A DNA stretch of 5,622 nucleotides, taken from an uncultured Clostridia bacterium (lineage in GTDB: Bacteria > Bacillota > Clostridia > Christensenellales > Borkfalkiaceae). A program made the position numbers and the translations under genes. The stretch's first letter is position 1; each line of letters opens with the position of its first letter. Below are positions 3,624 through 5,622 of the stretch, piece after piece. The DNA lies in contig CANRCY010000099.1 in assembly GCA_947629225.1 (NCBI GenBank), positions 1 to 5,622 on the forward strand, in the 5' to 3' direction. The notes under the pieces are model-generated. The model was not told the origin of the DNA. It saw nothing but the letters and a program-made list of their open reading frames with translations, and did no database searches.

Positions 3624-5622
3624 ATGAAAAGACAATCAACCAGTAAACTCCTAAGGCTGATGGTTGCTGTGTTCGCATTGTTCTTGCTCGTAATGGCGGG
3701 TTCTGTGCTTTCCGCATGCGGAGGGACGGTTGAAGAGCAACCGAACGACAATGCGGCGGTACATAAGCACACATATGGCACGCCTACGCACCAAGCAATT
3801 GCGAAATGCGGCTCCACGGGTTACGACGTTTACGAATGCACCGAGTGCGGCGATAGATATGCTATCGTCACCGCCGCAACCGGCGCGCACGACTTCAAGA
3901 ACGGTGTTTGCGAAGTCTGCGGGCTTCAATTGCCGAAGGAATACACGGCATACGATGATTCGCAGTTGCAAGAACTCATCGAGTCGAATGATACTGCCTT
4001 GAAGAAGTATCTGGAAACAGAGCTCGGTAAGATCAACACCGCTGTTGGTCAGGTTACCGAAGCGGCAAAGGCTCATAAGCACGATTTCGAGGGTGAGACC
4101 GCGGAAACCATTACAATTGCTCCGACCTGCATTTGCAGAGGCTACACGATCAAGAAGTGCGCATGCGGCAGCACGGCTGTTGTTTCTTCGACGGACATTT
4201 CGAAGCACCAATATGCTCAAACCGGCAATACAGTTCCTGCGACCTGCACGACGAACAGACAGATCGAAATGAAGTGCTCTGTCTGCGACGATACATATTG
4301 GGCAGTTGATACGACCAAAGAAGGGCGTGCGACGGGTCACGATTTCCAACGCACTTCTACCGAGAATGACAGAGCTGCAAACTGCATCACGCCCGAGCTT
4401 CGCGCATACACCTGCACGAAGTGCGGTGAAGTGAGCTTCCAAGAGTTCGGCGAGATCAATCCGAAGCGCCACAGCGACGTGAAGAACGATGATTATAGCT
4501 GGATTCCCGAGAACCTTTGGAAGGAATATAAAACGGACAGCGTAGTTCCCGGTGGTTCGAAGCCCGAGAAGATGCCCACCAACACGTTGAAGGTCTCCTA
4601 TGCGGAGTGCCCTGTCTGCCACAAGACGGCGTGGAAGTATGAAGATGTTCCTTGCCGCCACGAGTGGGTGGTCGATGTAAACATCGTTGAAACCTGCGAA
4701 GGCGAAGGCGTTTACAATGCGCACTGCTCGGCTTGCGGAATCTATGCAAACCAGAAACCCAGCGCAGTTGGCGTTTATGACGATACTACAAAGTACGGTG
4801 AAGATCCTGAGGACGAGATCGTTCCCGCACTCGGACACGTTTATGATCCTGACAACTTGAATAGCTTCTATGAAGTCGACCGTGACGAGGATGGCAACAT
4901 CGTCACCGATGACCAGGGCGGAAAGATCTCCGCGAACACGACCTGCTGGGAAGGCACTGTCTGCGAACGTTGCGAGCACAACATTGCTGTTGCGGTCGGC
5001 GCGGGTGAAGAAGGCGAAGATTTGGTTCTTGACCTTAGCGGTTATGTTGCGACGAAGGGCTCGAACATCTTGGCATATGCGAACGCGAGATTTGCGGATA
5101 CATTGTGCTTGGAAGAAGTGATCGAGAAAGTCTTGGAGTGGAATCCCGGAGTGACCAGAGAAGCGCTTCTCGAAGATGAAAAAGCGATGTATACGCTTCG
5201 CTCGTGGGCAACGGTAATTGCTCCCGAGGTTACGCGGAAGGTATTCCCTCGTGAATGGCACATTTGGACGCTCTACAATCCCGAATTGGATGCAGAGGGT
5301 CACATTAAGGACAGAAATATCAAACTTGATACCGGCATTACGCTGATCCCTCCGAAGGAAGCGCAAGCTCCCGTTTATGAGACCTGCTTGACGACGGGAA
5401 CATATTGGTACTACTGCCTTGATACGAGCTGCACGAAGCACACGGAGACCGTTGAGGTCGAAGGCAGCGAACCCGAAACGATCGTCGGTCGTTGGATTAC
5501 CGTTGATCATGATCCGCTGGTCCACAATTGGGAACTTGCGGAGGATGACAACACCGATCCTACCTGCACGGAGTCGGGTGTGAAGCACTATGTGTGCTCG
5601 AACACGGTCACCAAAATCAATC
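3624..5622 (+). CDS. Secreted lipoprotein with Cys/His (CxxC) repeats, 3' truncated
   Basis: 666 residues are visible and no stop occurs before the window end. The start has AGGAG (3611-3615) 8 nt upstream. Residues 1-11 are basic, 12-28 hydrophobic, and LSAC (29-32) is a lipobox, so C32 should be lipidated and the protein held on the outer membrane face. About ten units follow, each with His-x-aromatic, then a Cys, then CxxC, often CxxCG: H49/C62/C72-C75, H89/C96-C99, H153/C169/C179-C181, H195/C208/C218-C221, H239/C254/C264-C267, H283/C329-C332, H346/C358/C368-C371, H405/C441/C447-C450, C588/C598-C603, H634/C648/C658. Similar Cys-rich repeats are common in surface proteins of gut Clostridia; zinc binding is inferred. 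A likely helical stretch (105-150) and a region poor in repeats (455-580) interrupt the array. Function unknown. TTA, CTA and TCA codons are almost absent, which leaves the opposite strand open for over 600 codons. Confidence 0.85.
   Translation, partial: MKRQSTSKLLRLMVAVFALFLLVMAGSVLSACGGTVEEQPNDNAAVHKHTYGTPTHQAIAKCGSTGYDVYECTECGDRYAIVTAATGAHDFKNGVCEVCGLQLPKEYTAYDDSQLQELIESNDTALKKYLETELGKINTAVGQVTEAAKAHKHDFEGETAETITIAPTCICRGYTIKKCACGSTAVVSSTDISKHQYAQTGNTVPATCTTNRQIEMKCSVCDDTYWAVDTTKEGRATGHDFQRTSTENDRAANCITPELRAYTCTKCGEVSFQEFGEINPKRHSDVKNDDYSWIPENLWKEYKTDSVVPGGSKPEKMPTNTLKVSYAECPVCHKTAWKYEDVPCRHEWVVDVNIVETCEGEGVYNAHCSACGIYANQKPSAVGVYDDTTKYGEDPEDEIVPALGHVYDPDNLNSFYEVDRDEDGNIVTDDQGGKISANTTCWEGTVCERCEHNIAVAVGAGEEGEDLVLDLSGYVATKGSNILAYANARFADTLCLEEVIEKVLEWNPGVTREALLEDEKAMYTLRSWATVIAPEVTRKVFPREWHIWTLYNPELDAEGHIKDRNIKLDTGITLIPPKEAQAPVYETCLTTGTYWYYCLDTSCTKHTETVEVEGSEPETIVGRWITVDHDPLVHNWELAEDDNTDPTCTESGVKHYVCSNTVTKIN

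Noticed and set aside
3651..5588. 645-codon open frame on the minus strand, the longest closed ORF in the window
   Set aside because: Its codons align base-for-base with those of the plus-strand lipoprotein frame, so it stays open only because that gene avoids TTA, CTA and TCA. The plus frame has a promoter, SD, signal peptide and repeated CxxC motifs; the minus product has no recognisable domain or start signal.

Overview
The window most likely comes from an uncultured, gut-type member of the Bacillota (class Clostridia). This is inferred from GGAGG-type ribosome binding sites, sigma-A promoters with 17-bp spacers and TGn extended -10 motifs, a Gram-positive-style lipoprotein with Cys-rich CxxC repeats, and many GC-rich palindromic intergenic repeats in otherwise AT-leaning spacers. 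No rRNA, tRNA or phylogenetic marker gene is present, so this placement is tentative.

Layout. Positions 1-50 hold a strong intrinsic terminator for leftward transcription. A small leftward gene (226-690) encodes an excisionase/MerR-like helix-turn-helix protein with an unrecognised C-terminal domain; its own promoter (716-744) and SD fix the start. Positions 770-1260 carry no gene. They hold interspersed palindromic repeat modules and end in a rightward terminator (1229-1256). A rightward gene (1317-2450) encodes a divergent D-Ala-D-Ala-ligase-family ATP-grasp enzyme. Positions 2451-3300 are again non-coding and repeat-dense: twin TTTCGA hairpins, two nearly identical ~165-bp elements (2580-2747 and 2943-3102), a Z-DNA-prone alternating tract between them, and a tandem 22-bp repeat.

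Positions 3302-3485 look like an unannotated small RNA gene: a perfect consensus promoter, about 100 nt of structured sequence, and a 12-bp terminator hairpin, with no credible ORF. A second strong promoter (3518-3546) then drives a large secreted lipoprotein gene (3624 to beyond the window end). Its 666 visible residues contain about ten units of the form His-x-aromatic ... Cys ... CxxC. This gene has no stop inside the window, and its codon bias opens a long spurious reading frame on the opposite strand.

The genes do not form an operon. Each has its own signals and they are separated by repeats. The ligase and the lipoprotein both relate to the envelope (cytoplasmic peptidoglycan precursor synthesis and outer surface, respectively), but nothing in the sequence links them functionally. 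The best candidates for something undescribed are the small RNA locus, the Cys/His-repeat lipoprotein and the modular repeat family.
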